This document shows positions 16,886 to 24,197 of a DNA stretch of 64,000 bases, one piece after another; position 1 is the first letter of the stretch, and each line of letters begins with the position of its first letter. A program made the translations under genes and the position numbers. The stretch is from NCBI GenBank assembly GCA_016201285.1, contig JACQDE010000049.1, positions 1 to 64,000 of the forward strand, read 5' to 3'. The DNA comes from Acidobacteriota bacterium (GTDB taxonomy: Bacteria; Acidobacteriota; Terriglobia; Acidiferrales; UBA7541). Below the pieces are notes generated by a model. That model was not told the origin of the DNA, did not search any database, and worked only from the letters and a program-made list of their open reading frames with translations.

Positions 16886-18199
16886 ATGAGGTCGAACGCG
16901 GAACAAATTTTTGATGGGTCAGCCGTAGTTGTGATCAGCTCCATTTCACGCCCATTTTTCGTCGCCAACTTCGGGTCCCCAGAAACGCTGTTCAATGCGC
17001 TCGTGCTCTCGGCGCGCGAGGCTTATTTTGCGACGGGGACCATCCTGACGGAGGGCGGACAAGTCACTCCTGATGCCGGTTTCCGGGCGGCCGCCTACAT
17101 GGCAGGCGTGCTCCTGCGCGACCTGAACTTCACGCCCGGGCGTACCGTCTTGAAAGTTGCGAACAACTATCAGGTTGATTTTCTCAGCGACACCATTCAG
17201 TTGCGCACGGAATTCTTCACAGCCAAGGGTGTGCGTTCCGCCTCCTTCTCGGTCAAGGTCGATGGCAGGATAATTGCTGGGGGGGGGGATTTTGCCGTCT
17301 CGGACATGGTCACCGGGGCCGAACTTGTTCGCTTCAGGGAAAAAGACCTTCAGATGCCGCATTTTTTCACCGAGACGCTTCCGCTGCTGGCCTATGAGGC
17401 CAGAATCAAGTCGGTAAAGGTTTCCGCGGAGGTGGAGCGCGCGCTTGCCGATCAGAATTTTGAGATTCAGCTTGCTATCCCGGTGGGCAGCGAGATGAAA
17501 TCCGTTGTGATCCATAAGCGCAGGGGAGACCTGCAAACACAGGTGCGAGACGCCCAATCGGGCAACACGCTGCTCCGTCTTCCCATCGACTGTATCAACG
17601 ACATGGCGAAGTTGCTGGAGATCCTCCAGCATTATCTGTCCATCCGACAGAATGCCTCGGTCACCACCGTCCCGGCGTCAAATGCAGACCCAAACCCGCC
17701 GGCGACACCGCTACTAAAGGGCAACCTGCTCCAGCAAAGTCTTGAAGCGGTCAAAAGCAAAACAGACGAACTTGTCGGCCGATTCTATGAGGCGCTGTTC
17801 GAACGGTGTCCCGAGGCAAGACCCCTATTCGAACATGTGTCAAAGGACGCGCAGCGGACCAAGCTTCTCCAGGCGCTGAGCACTCTGGTGAGCAATGCGG
17901 AAAAATCTGAGTTCCTTGTGCCTTACCTGGAGGGTCTTGGAAAACTCCATGTCGCTTACGGCGTGAAGCCTCAGCAACTCGACTTCGTCAAGGACGCTAT
18001 TGTAGAGGCTTTTGCCCAGACAGCAGGACCGCTCTGGAAAGAAGAACATGCTGCCGCATGGACCAAAGTCTGTCACACGGTGATAGAGATCATGAAGAGG
18101 GCGATGGCAGGTCCAGGAGGCACTGCGCCCCACACGATCGGGCAACCTTTCCCACAAAAGAAAGTGATTCACTCACCGGCGCGAAATGGCACAGATTGA
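16886..18199 (+). CDS. Unknown domain fused to a C-terminal haem globin
   Basis: Start ATG 16886 chosen for the GGAGGAGCGGTACA site upstream; an earlier ATG at 16835 is possible. The last about 150 residues are a bacterial globin: SLEAVKSKTDELVGRFYEALF, then LGKLHVAYGVKPQQ with the proximal haem histidine, then an AW-containing H-helix. The first about 270 residues have an alpha/beta pattern I do not recognise. The likely role is haem-based gas or redox sensing. A run of ten G (17279-17288) interrupts nothing in the present frame but is a slippage hotspot. Convergent with cheB. Confidence 0.65.
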   Translation: MRSNAEQIFDGSAVVVISSISRPFFVANFGSPETLFNALVLSAREAYFATGTILTEGGQVTPDAGFRAAAYMAGVLLRDLNFTPGRTVLKVANNYQVDFLSDTIQLRTEFFTAKGVRSASFSVKVDGRIIAGGGDFAVSDMVTGAELVRFREKDLQMPHFFTETLPLLAYEARIKSVKVSAEVERALADQNFEIQLAIPVGSEMKSVVIHKRRGDLQTQVRDAQSGNTLLRLPIDCINDMAKLLEILQHYLSIRQNASVTTVPASNADPNPPATPLLKGNLLQQSLEAVKSKTDELVGRFYEALFERCPEARPLFEHVSKDAQRTKLLQALSTLVSNAEKSEFLVPYLEGLGKLHVAYGVKPQQLDFVKDAIVEAFAQTAGPLWKEEHAAAWTKVCHTVIEIMKRAMAGPGGTAPHTIGQPFPQKKVIHSPARNGTD

Positions 18200-18234
18200 T
18201 GGCCGCCGAAAAAGACCTGTCTCCCATTGGAAGA

Positions 18235-18315
18235 GCAGGAGTTGAACCGGTGCAGCCTCACGGGCAACCCACCGGAAAGAACCGGTTCACGTCTCCCGGC
18301 ATGACTCCATCCTGC
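18235..18315 (+). ncRNA. Candidate structured RNA between globin gene and cheB
   Basis: Nested pairing is visible: GCAGGA (18235-18240) with TCCTGC (18310-18315); GCC (18255-18257) with GGC (18298-18300); GGG (18262-18264) with CCC (18295-18297); and an apical stem ACCGG/CCGGT (18271-18275/18282-18286) with loop AAAGAA. It does not fit a riboswitch or tRNA consensus I know. It lies between two convergent genes, so it may be a stand-alone RNA or just a 3' structural element. Confidence 0.3.
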
Positions 18316-18343
18316 AGATTACCCGATAGCGCCTTACTGGGAA

Positions 18344-19447
18344 TCAGTGTTTCAGGCTTTTCGCTGAGTGATTGGCATAGCGCGTGGCGTGCAGAATTTC
18401 TTCGGGTACATAGTCCAACGGAACGACGTGCTTGAGCACACCGCGTTCCGCGCAGGTTCGCGGCATGCCGTACACCGCGCAGCTCGCTTCGTCTTGCCCA
18501 ACGGTCAGGCCGCCCCGCTCCATGATTTTCTTCATGCCCTCCGCACCGTCCCCACCCATGCCCGTGAGAATGATCCCCATCGCGGTGGCGCCATACGCTT
18601 CCGCAACCGACAACATCATGACGTCCACGGAAGGAATGTGCGGTGTGTCGGTAGGCGTATGGGAGAGGCGCACAGCGTACCGGGCCGGAGCGCGACGATA
18701 GACGGTTAACTGCTGGCCGGCGGGCGCAATCAGGACCTTGCCCGAAGTGATTTCCTCATCCTGCGTGGCTTCGCGGACGTTGACTTTGCAGAGACCATCC
18801 AGCCGCTTGGCAAACGGGCCGGTGAAGCCGGACGGCATGTGCTGAACGATCACCACGCCCACTGGCAAGTCGGCGGGGAGCATGGGCAGAATCTGCTGGA
18901 GCGCCTTCGGCCCGCCCGTGGAGGTTCCGATGGCGACCACGGACACAAAGTGGGAGGCCGGCGGCCTGGCTATGGGCGCGCGCGGCGGAGGCGCGGGCAC
19001 GACCGCCCGAGGCTTGCGGAAATGGGGAGCGCCGGCCGCGGCCTTGATCTTTTCGATGAGTTGCTCGCGGATCTTGACGATGTCGAGCGAAGCGTAGGAG
19101 AGCTGCTTGGGGATGCAGTCGAAGGCGCCGATTTCAAAGGCGGTCAGGGTCGATTCAGCGCCCTCCTGCGTGAGGGAGCTGATCATGATGACGGGCCGCG
19201 GGCTCTCCGCCATCAAGCGGCGCAACGCGCTCAAGCCATCCATGCGGGGCATCTCGATGTCCATGGTGAGAACATCGGGGTTCAGTGCGCGGACCTTTTC
19301 CAGCGCCTCCAGACCGTCGTTGGCGGTGCCGATGACCTGAAGCGCGGGATCCGAGCCGACCATCCGGGTGATCGCGGTGCGCATGAAGGCGCTGTCGTCC
19401 ACGACAAGTACACGGATAGGCCCGGGCGAATTGGTGAGCGTTGCCAT
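18344..19447 (-). CDS. cheB: Chemotaxis protein-glutamate methylesterase CheB
   Basis: 367 residues from ATG 19447, which lies 11 bases after the HDOD gene stop. An N-terminal receiver (VVDDSAFMR; phospho-acceptor D63 in TMDIEMPRMDG) is joined by a proline-rich linker to the CheB methylesterase with GTSTGGP (catalytic Ser), HMPSGFT (catalytic His) and ILTGMGGDG (catalytic Asp). It removes methyl groups or deamidates receptor glutamines when phosphorylated by CheA, giving adaptation. Last gene of the cheA-cheR-HDOD-cheB operon. Confidence 0.96.
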   Translation of the reverse strand: MATLTNSPGPIRVLVVDDSAFMRTAITRMVGSDPALQVIGTANDGLEALEKVRALNPDVLTMDIEMPRMDGLSALRRLMAESPRPVIMISSLTQEGAESTLTAFEIGAFDCIPKQLSYASLDIVKIREQLIEKIKAAAGAPHFRKPRAVVPAPPPRAPIARPPASHFVSVVAIGTSTGGPKALQQILPMLPADLPVGVVIVQHMPSGFTGPFAKRLDGLCKVNVREATQDEEITSGKVLIAPAGQQLTVYRRAPARYAVRLSHTPTDTPHIPSVDVMMLSVAEAYGATAMGIILTGMGGDGAEGMKKIMERGGLTVGQDEASCAVYGMPRTCAERGVLKHVVPLDYVPEEILHATRYANHSAKSLKH

Positions 19448-19458
19448 CACGGGTCCGA

Positions 19459-20352
19459 TCAGTTGCGGTAAACGGAAGCGGCGAGCTTGCGGACCTCTTC
19501 CGTGTATTCGTCCATCTCGTAGGTAAAGCGGAGCAGGTCGAACTGAGTGATAACCGGGTACTCCTGCTCCAGGACGGACCATGCCGGATCACACACAAAG
19601 TCCACGGCGGCAGTGTCCTGATAGCCATAGCCCAGGCCGCGCATCCGGCAGAGCAGATCGCTGAGACTGACCAGGGCGACGAGGCTCCGCACCTGGCGGG
19701 CTTTGCCTACGTTATGGTGATGGCGGATCACCTCGATGATGTCCTCGGGAAGCTGCCAGTGTTCGGCGAGCAGAGCGCCGCTTTCGGCGTGATCGAATCC
19801 GAGCACGGCCTGCTCCGCTTCATGGAGAGGAATCTTCTGGTCCATGGCCATTTCCACGGCCGCGCGGGACTGATCGGAAATGGTGAAGGCGTTCACGAGC
19901 TCGCCAATGTCGTGGAGGAGGCCGGCCAGATAAGCTTTTTCGGGGTCCGGAAAGCGGATCTTGCGAGCGAATTCCTGGCTCACCAGGGCGCAGCCGAAAG
20001 AATGTTCCCAATAGGCGACCGGATTGACGGCCCATTTGCCGCCCGGCACCAGATTCACCAGACAGCAGGAGAGAAGCACGTCGCGCAGCCTGGTGACGCC
20101 GATCGAAATGACCGCGCCCTTGACCGATTCGATGCGGTGCGAGCGGGCAAACAGGGGCGAGTTGGCCAGTTGCAGACACTGCGCGGTGATGGCCTGGTCG
20201 TAGGAAACCAGCTTGACGATTTCCTGCACGTCCACCTGTTCGGCCGGGAGATGCATGTAATCGAGCAAGGGACGCAGCACCGCCGGGACGGTGGGGATCG
20301 AGTCCACCTGCCTGAGACGGCTGCGAACTACTTCAGCAAGAGTAGTATTCAT
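19459..20352 (-). CDS. HDOD-domain signalling protein (chemotaxis operon)
   Basis: 297 residues from ATG 20352. HDOD domain at about residues 15-215: RQVDSIPTVP start, LANSPLFAR, and the degenerate HD region AYLAGLLHDIGELV followed by HHH. HDOD proteins keep the HD-phosphohydrolase fold, usually without catalysis, and act in signalling, often beside chemotaxis or cyclic-di-GMP genes. It overlaps the end of cheR by 4 bases and lies 11 bases before cheB, so it is co-translated with the adaptation enzymes. A second HDOD gene sits with cheY at 53.8 kb. Confidence 0.88.
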   Translation of the reverse strand: MNTTLAEVVRSRLRQVDSIPTVPAVLRPLLDYMHLPAEQVDVQEIVKLVSYDQAITAQCLQLANSPLFARSHRIESVKGAVISIGVTRLRDVLLSCCLVNLVPGGKWAVNPVAYWEHSFGCALVSQEFARKIRFPDPEKAYLAGLLHDIGELVNAFTISDQSRAAVEMAMDQKIPLHEAEQAVLGFDHAESGALLAEHWQLPEDIIEVIRHHHNVGKARQVRSLVALVSLSDLLCRMRGLGYGYQDTAAVDFVCDPAWSVLEQEYPVITQFDLLRFTYEMDEYTEEVRKLAASVYRN

Positions 20353-21269
20353 TTTGCGACTCCCGCAGGCTTCCGGGGCGTCTTGCTATACGCGGTGGCG
20401 CCCGCAAAGTGAACCAGGTGGAACTGGTCGTTCACGCTGAAAAGCGACTCGGAATGGCCGAGAAAGAAATAGCCGCTGGGGAGCAGGTTATTGAAGAAAT
20501 GCTGGATGACGCGGCGCTTGGAAGCGAGATCGAAATAGATGAGGACGTTGGCGCAGAAGATGACGTCCATGCCCTTCATGAAAAGCATCTTGGAGTCGTC
20601 GAGCAGGTTGAGGCGGCTGAAGTTGATGCTGGCGCGGACCTCGTCGCGAACGCGGAACTGCTCTCCCTGCTTCTGAAAATACTTCTCGCGGAGGGCGGGC
20701 GCGACGTTGCGCATGGCATAGTCGCCGTAGATGCCCTCCTTGCACTTGGCCACGGAGCGCTCATTCAGGTCGGTGGCCACAATTTCGAACGACCAACCCT
20801 TGAGCTGGCCCATCTGCTCTTCCATGAGCACGATGGAGAGGGTGTGCGGCTCCTCGCCGGTGGAGCAGCCGGCGCTCCAGATGCGCAGCTTGCGGAAATT
20901 GAGCTTGCCCTTGACCTCGACGATTTCCGGGAGCACAACCTTGCGCAGGGCGTCAATCTGGAAGTTGTTGCGGAAGAAGCAGGTCTCGCCGACGGTGATT
21001 TCGTTGAGCAGGTTCCGGAGCTCGGCTTCCCGGTCGCCTTTGAGCGTGAGGCAATCGTAGTATTCGCGCAGCGTGTGCAGGTTCAAGGCCTTCAGGCGCC
21101 GGGCGATGCGGTCCTCGAGGAAGTAGAGCTTGTTGTCCGGCTGGAAAATCCCCGCGAGTTGATAGATGAGGTCGCGGATCTTGACGAGATACGGGTCGGA
21201 CGGGCGATTGGCTTGCTGCCCGGCGCTGCCTACGACGACTGAGGGGTTCGTCATTTCGATGGTCTCCAA
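20349..21269 (-). CDS. cheR: Chemotaxis protein methyltransferase CheR
   Basis: 306 residues. N-terminal helical domain to about residue 100 and SAM-dependent methyltransferase domain after it: ITVGETCFFRN, IWSAGCSTGEEPHTLS (SAM loop), ATDLNERSV, and NVLIYFD. It methylates receptor glutamates, opposing CheB. The start may be ATG 21269 or the MTNPS methionine at 21254. cheA ends 6 bases upstream and the HDOD gene overlaps by 4 bases, indicating one operon. No C-terminal TPR extension. Confidence 0.95.
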   Translation of the reverse strand: METIEMTNPSVVVGSAGQQANRPSDPYLVKIRDLIYQLAGIFQPDNKLYFLEDRIARRLKALNLHTLREYYDCLTLKGDREAELRNLLNEITVGETCFFRNNFQIDALRKVVLPEIVEVKGKLNFRKLRIWSAGCSTGEEPHTLSIVLMEEQMGQLKGWSFEIVATDLNERSVAKCKEGIYGDYAMRNVAPALREKYFQKQGEQFRVRDEVRASINFSRLNLLDDSKMLFMKGMDVIFCANVLIYFDLASKRRVIQHFFNNLLPSGYFFLGHSESLFSVNDQFHLVHFAGATAYSKTPRKPAGVAK

Positions 21270-21275
21270 CAGGGA

Positions 21276-23072
21276 TCAGGCGTGTATCGCACTGGCGGAG
21301 CTGGCCAGTGCGGCCGGATCCAGGATCAGGCGTACGCGGCCGTCGCCGCTGATCGTGGCGCCCGCCAGGCCTTTCACGTGGCGGAGGTACGAGCCGAGAG
21401 GCTTGATTACCGTTTCTTCCTGGCCCAGCAGTTCGTCCACGACCATGCCCAGACGCTTCTCGCCGAGCGCAATGATGACCACGCAGAGCAGCGCGCCCTG
21501 GGCATCCTGGGAGTCTTTGAAGTGGAACAGGCGGCGCAGGCGGAGCAGGGGCAGCACTCCATCGCGCAGGCGGAAAACCTCGGTGCCCTCGACGCGGTGG
21601 ACTTCGGCGGCGCGGATGCGCACCGTCTCCACCACCATGCGCAGCGGTACTGCAAACGTGTCGTCCGCAACGCGCACCAGCAGCGCGGGCAGAATGGCCA
21701 GCGTCAGCGGCAGGCGGAGCGTGACGGTGGATCCCTTGCCCACCTCGCTATCCAGTTCCACGACGCCGTTCAACTTCTTCAAGTTTGTGCGCACCACATC
21801 CATGCCGACGCCGCGGCCGGAGACATCGCTGACTTTTTCAGCGGTACTGAATCCCGGCAGGAAAATGAGCTCGAGGATTTCCCGGCGGCTCATCGCCTGG
21901 AGGCGTTCGGGCGTGATGAGGCCTTTCTCCACGGCTTTGCGGCCGATTTTTTCGGGGTCAATCCCGCCGCCGTCGTCGAAAATCTGAATGACGATGTGAT
22001 CGCCTTGCTGCGAAGCCTCGAGGCGCAGCGTGCCCTTGCGGGGCTTGCCGCGCGCGACACGGACGTCGGGCGCTTCAACGCCGTGGTCGAGCGAATTGCG
22101 CACCAGGTGAATGAGCGGATCACTGATCTCCTCGACGACGGTGCGATCGAGCTCGGTGTCCTCGCCGCGGATCACGAGTTCCACATCCTTGCCGAGGTTG
22201 CGGGCGATGTCGCGGACCAGCCGCGGGAACTTGCGGAAGACGACGTCCACCGGCACCATGCGCGCCTTCAGGCTGGAGGTCTGCAGCTCGTCGGTGATGA
22301 AGGTGAGCCGAGCCACCGATTGAGCGAGCGCGGTCTCGAATTTTTCCGGCGAGAAGCGCTGCTGGATGAAGTCGCGGTTCAACTGGGAGAGCCGGTTGCG
22401 CTCGAGGACGAGTTCGCCGACCAGGTTGACCAGCTCATCGAGCTTGCCGACGTCCACGCGGATGGTGCGCGAAGATTCCTTGCTTTCGGCGGGCGCACTC
22501 TGTTTTTCGAGGGCCTCGCGGACCTGCGACGGCGCCACGAGCTGCTTTTCGACGAGAACCTCGCCGAGTTTCTTCGGCGGATCGGCCTGGGCAGCGTCCT
22601 GAAGGGCATCCTTCAGTTCGCTACGGGAGATGGATTTTTCGGCAAGGAGGATTTCGCCGATGCGCGGCTCTTCTTTTTCGGCGGCCTGCAAGGCGATGAG
22701 TTGCGCGATCAATTCGCCGAGCTGGTAGACCTGAGGAGTGTTATTGCGCAGGTCGGCAAACATCCGGCCGAGCTGGTCGCTGACGGCGAGCAGCACGTCC
22801 ATGACGTGGCGGTTGATTTTGCGCTCGCCCTTGCGCAAAAGGTTCAGGAAGTCCTCGGCCTTGTGGGCGATCTCGACAATCTGGGTGAAGCCCATGAAGC
22901 CGGAGGTGCCCTTGATGGTATGGAGCGCCCGGAAGGCGAGATTCAGGAGCTCCGGATCCTCGGGCGCGGTCTCCAGCGAAACCAGCGTTTCGTCCAGTTG
23001 CTGCAGCAGCTCACCGCACTCGGTGAGAAAGTCCTGCAGCAGGGCGGGATCTTGTGCGAAATCATCACTCAT
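21276..23072 (-). CDS. cheA: Chemotaxis histidine kinase CheA with MshEN-like insert
   Basis: 598 residues. Order: HPt domain (phospho-acceptor H51 in ALHTIKG), a segment at 137-191 with two RLGxxL-type motifs (RIGEILLAEKSISRSEL and KLGEVLVEKQLVAPSQV), dimerisation helices (about 205-265), GHKL ATPase (HLVRNSLDHG N-box, DDGGG, GRGVGMD), and the CheW-like P5 domain. The usual CheY-binding P2 domain is not apparent; the MshEN-like repeats sit in its place. First gene of cheA-cheR-HDOD-cheB. A sigma-28-like promoter lies about 120 bases upstream. Confidence 0.95.
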   Translation of the reverse strand: MSDDFAQDPALLQDFLTECGELLQQLDETLVSLETAPEDPELLNLAFRALHTIKGTSGFMGFTQIVEIAHKAEDFLNLLRKGERKINRHVMDVLLAVSDQLGRMFADLRNNTPQVYQLGELIAQLIALQAAEKEEPRIGEILLAEKSISRSELKDALQDAAQADPPKKLGEVLVEKQLVAPSQVREALEKQSAPAESKESSRTIRVDVGKLDELVNLVGELVLERNRLSQLNRDFIQQRFSPEKFETALAQSVARLTFITDELQTSSLKARMVPVDVVFRKFPRLVRDIARNLGKDVELVIRGEDTELDRTVVEEISDPLIHLVRNSLDHGVEAPDVRVARGKPRKGTLRLEASQQGDHIVIQIFDDGGGIDPEKIGRKAVEKGLITPERLQAMSRREILELIFLPGFSTAEKVSDVSGRGVGMDVVRTNLKKLNGVVELDSEVGKGSTVTLRLPLTLAILPALLVRVADDTFAVPLRMVVETVRIRAAEVHRVEGTEVFRLRDGVLPLLRLRRLFHFKDSQDAQGALLCVVIIALGEKRLGMVVDELLGQEETVIKPLGSYLRHVKGLAGATISGDGRVRLILDPAALASSASAIHA

Positions 23073-23465
23073 GATGGACCCAATCCCTCTCTCCGCATGA
23101 CGCTGGCCTGCGCTCCCGCAAATAGGAGCCGAGGCATAATCCTCGGGCCGATCGCTCAGTCATTCCGGTAGCGCGGCGCATTACACTTCGTTCTATCGTC
23201 CATAAAGCGAACCGCTTGAGGGAGAGAACGGAGAATCGCCGTGGAAATCCATGCTTTCGTGTGGCTCAGGGTTCAGCGGCGGGCAGAAGGAGCGGCCGCC
23301 GCCCAGGCAGCGGCGAACACTCGTGATACTCCTGAACACTGCGAGTGGGGGAAGCGATAGTGATCCACAGACCGCTCCGGCGCGATTCGGGAAACCGCGC
23401 GGGGGAGTTCGTCCGCTAGGACCGGCTCCCCAGGCGGGTGACGCGCGGCTGCCACTCAGGCGGCT
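23073..23465. other. Gap between cheA and cheW holding the cheA promoter
   Basis: About 390 bases. Besides the sigma-28-like promoter at 23193-23219 I see no gene: small frames on both strands lack ribosome sites and codon structure. A short hairpin overlaps the cheW stop (GCGGCT 23460-23465 / AGCCGC 23475-23480). Confidence 0.5.
23193..23219 (-). promoter_or_regulatory. Candidate sigma-28-like promoter of cheA
   Basis: On the reverse strand TCAA, 15 bases, GACGATAG. The flanking CTCAAG-N12-TGGACGATAGA is shared exactly with the cheW upstream site, which supports function although it departs from the TAAA/GCCGATAA consensus. Confidence 0.5.
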
Positions 23466-23975
23466 TCAGTTCTGAGCCGCTGCGGTGACATCCTTCTTCT
23501 CGGTCTCTGACAGAAGGCGTTCGACGTCGAAGAGAATCATCAGGCGGCTATCGAGCTTGCCGACGCCGGAGATGTACTCGCGCTCGACCTTGCAGAGGCG
23601 CGGGGGCGGCTCGACGGTGCTCTTGGGAATGCGGAGCACCTCGGAGACGGAATCAACGACCAGGCCGAGAATTGTGCCGTGGACCTCCACGACGACAATG
23701 CGTGTTTGCTTGTCGGCGTCGATGGAGTCGATCCCGAAGCGCCTGCGGAGCCCGATCACCGGGATCACTTTGCCGCGGAGATTGAGGACGCCTTCAACGA
23801 AATCCGGCGAGTTGGGGACGCGGGTGAGTTCCTGCATGCGGATGATTTCCTGGACTTTCAGGATATCCATCCCGAACTCTTCGCCGGCGAGGTGAAAGCT
23901 GACGAGCTGCAGGAGCTCGGCGCTCACCTCCATGCCATTGGGTGTGCTGCCAACTGACTGCTGTGCGATCTGCAT
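23466..23975 (-). CDS. cheW: Chemotaxis coupling protein CheW
   Basis: 169 residues from ATG 23975 behind GGGAGGAATG. A single CheW domain: LVSFHLAGEEFGMDILKVQEI at the start, VEGVLNLRGKVIPVI with the conserved N-L-R-G that contacts CheA P5 and the receptor tip, and ILFDVERLL at the end. It tethers CheA to receptors. It is transcribed apart from cheA, with its own sigma-28-like promoter. The C-terminus is slightly extended (SETEKKDVTAAAQN). Confidence 0.96.
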   Translation of the reverse strand: MQIAQQSVGSTPNGMEVSAELLQLVSFHLAGEEFGMDILKVQEIIRMQELTRVPNSPDFVEGVLNLRGKVIPVIGLRRRFGIDSIDADKQTRIVVVEVHGTILGLVVDSVSEVLRIPKSTVEPPPRLCKVEREYISGVGKLDSRLMILFDVERLLSETEKKDVTAAAQN

Positions 23976-24039
23976 GAGTTCATTCCTCCCTTCACGTTTC
24001 CCACATTCCATAGGTCAACAACCAAATCCCCTGATGTAT

Positions 24040-24066
24040 CTATCGTCCAGAAGCCCGGCACCTTGA
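24040..24066 (-). promoter_or_regulatory. Candidate sigma-28-like promoter of cheW
   Basis: Reverse strand TCAA-N15-GACGATAG, the same core as upstream of cheA. The -10 end is 64 bases from the cheW start. Confidence 0.5.
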
Positions 24067-24147
24067 GGGTCGGATAGCTTCCGCCACCTGGTGACCGTGG
24101 CGGCTTCTCCGCACCGGCCACCCACTTGAGCATGGGGCCAAAGCGGA

Positions 24148-24181
24148 GGGGTCCCCCAAGGAACAACCTCCGGGGGACCCT
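24148..24181 (-). terminator. Hairpin downstream of the chemoreceptor gene
   Basis: GGGTCCCCC (24149-24157) pairs with GGGGGACCC (24172-24180) around a 14-base loop, starting 17 bases after the MCP stop. No T-run follows on the reverse strand, so it may act with Rho or only stabilise the 3' end. Confidence 0.45.
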
Positions 24182-24197
24182 GGGACTGAGATCCCGG

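Noticed and set aside
16684-16995. Reverse 103-codon frame overlapping the start of the globin gene
   Set aside because: Reads protein-like, but lies in lower-GC DNA where shadows look natural, has no ribosome site, and conflicts with the better-supported globin gene start.
18238-18248. T-loop-like string GGTTCAACTCC on the reverse strand, followed by CTCTTCC, resembling the 3' end of a selenocysteine-type tRNA
   Set aside because: No matching GGAAGAG acceptor strand occurs upstream on that strand, and the T-stem pairs poorly, so no tRNA can be closed.
18250-18330. Resemblance to a class I cyclic-di-GMP riboswitch (GGGCAA-CC, GAAA, GGC, TTACC)
   Set aside because: The tetraloop-receptor sequence GACGCAAAGCC is not present, and no downstream gene exists on the forward strand.
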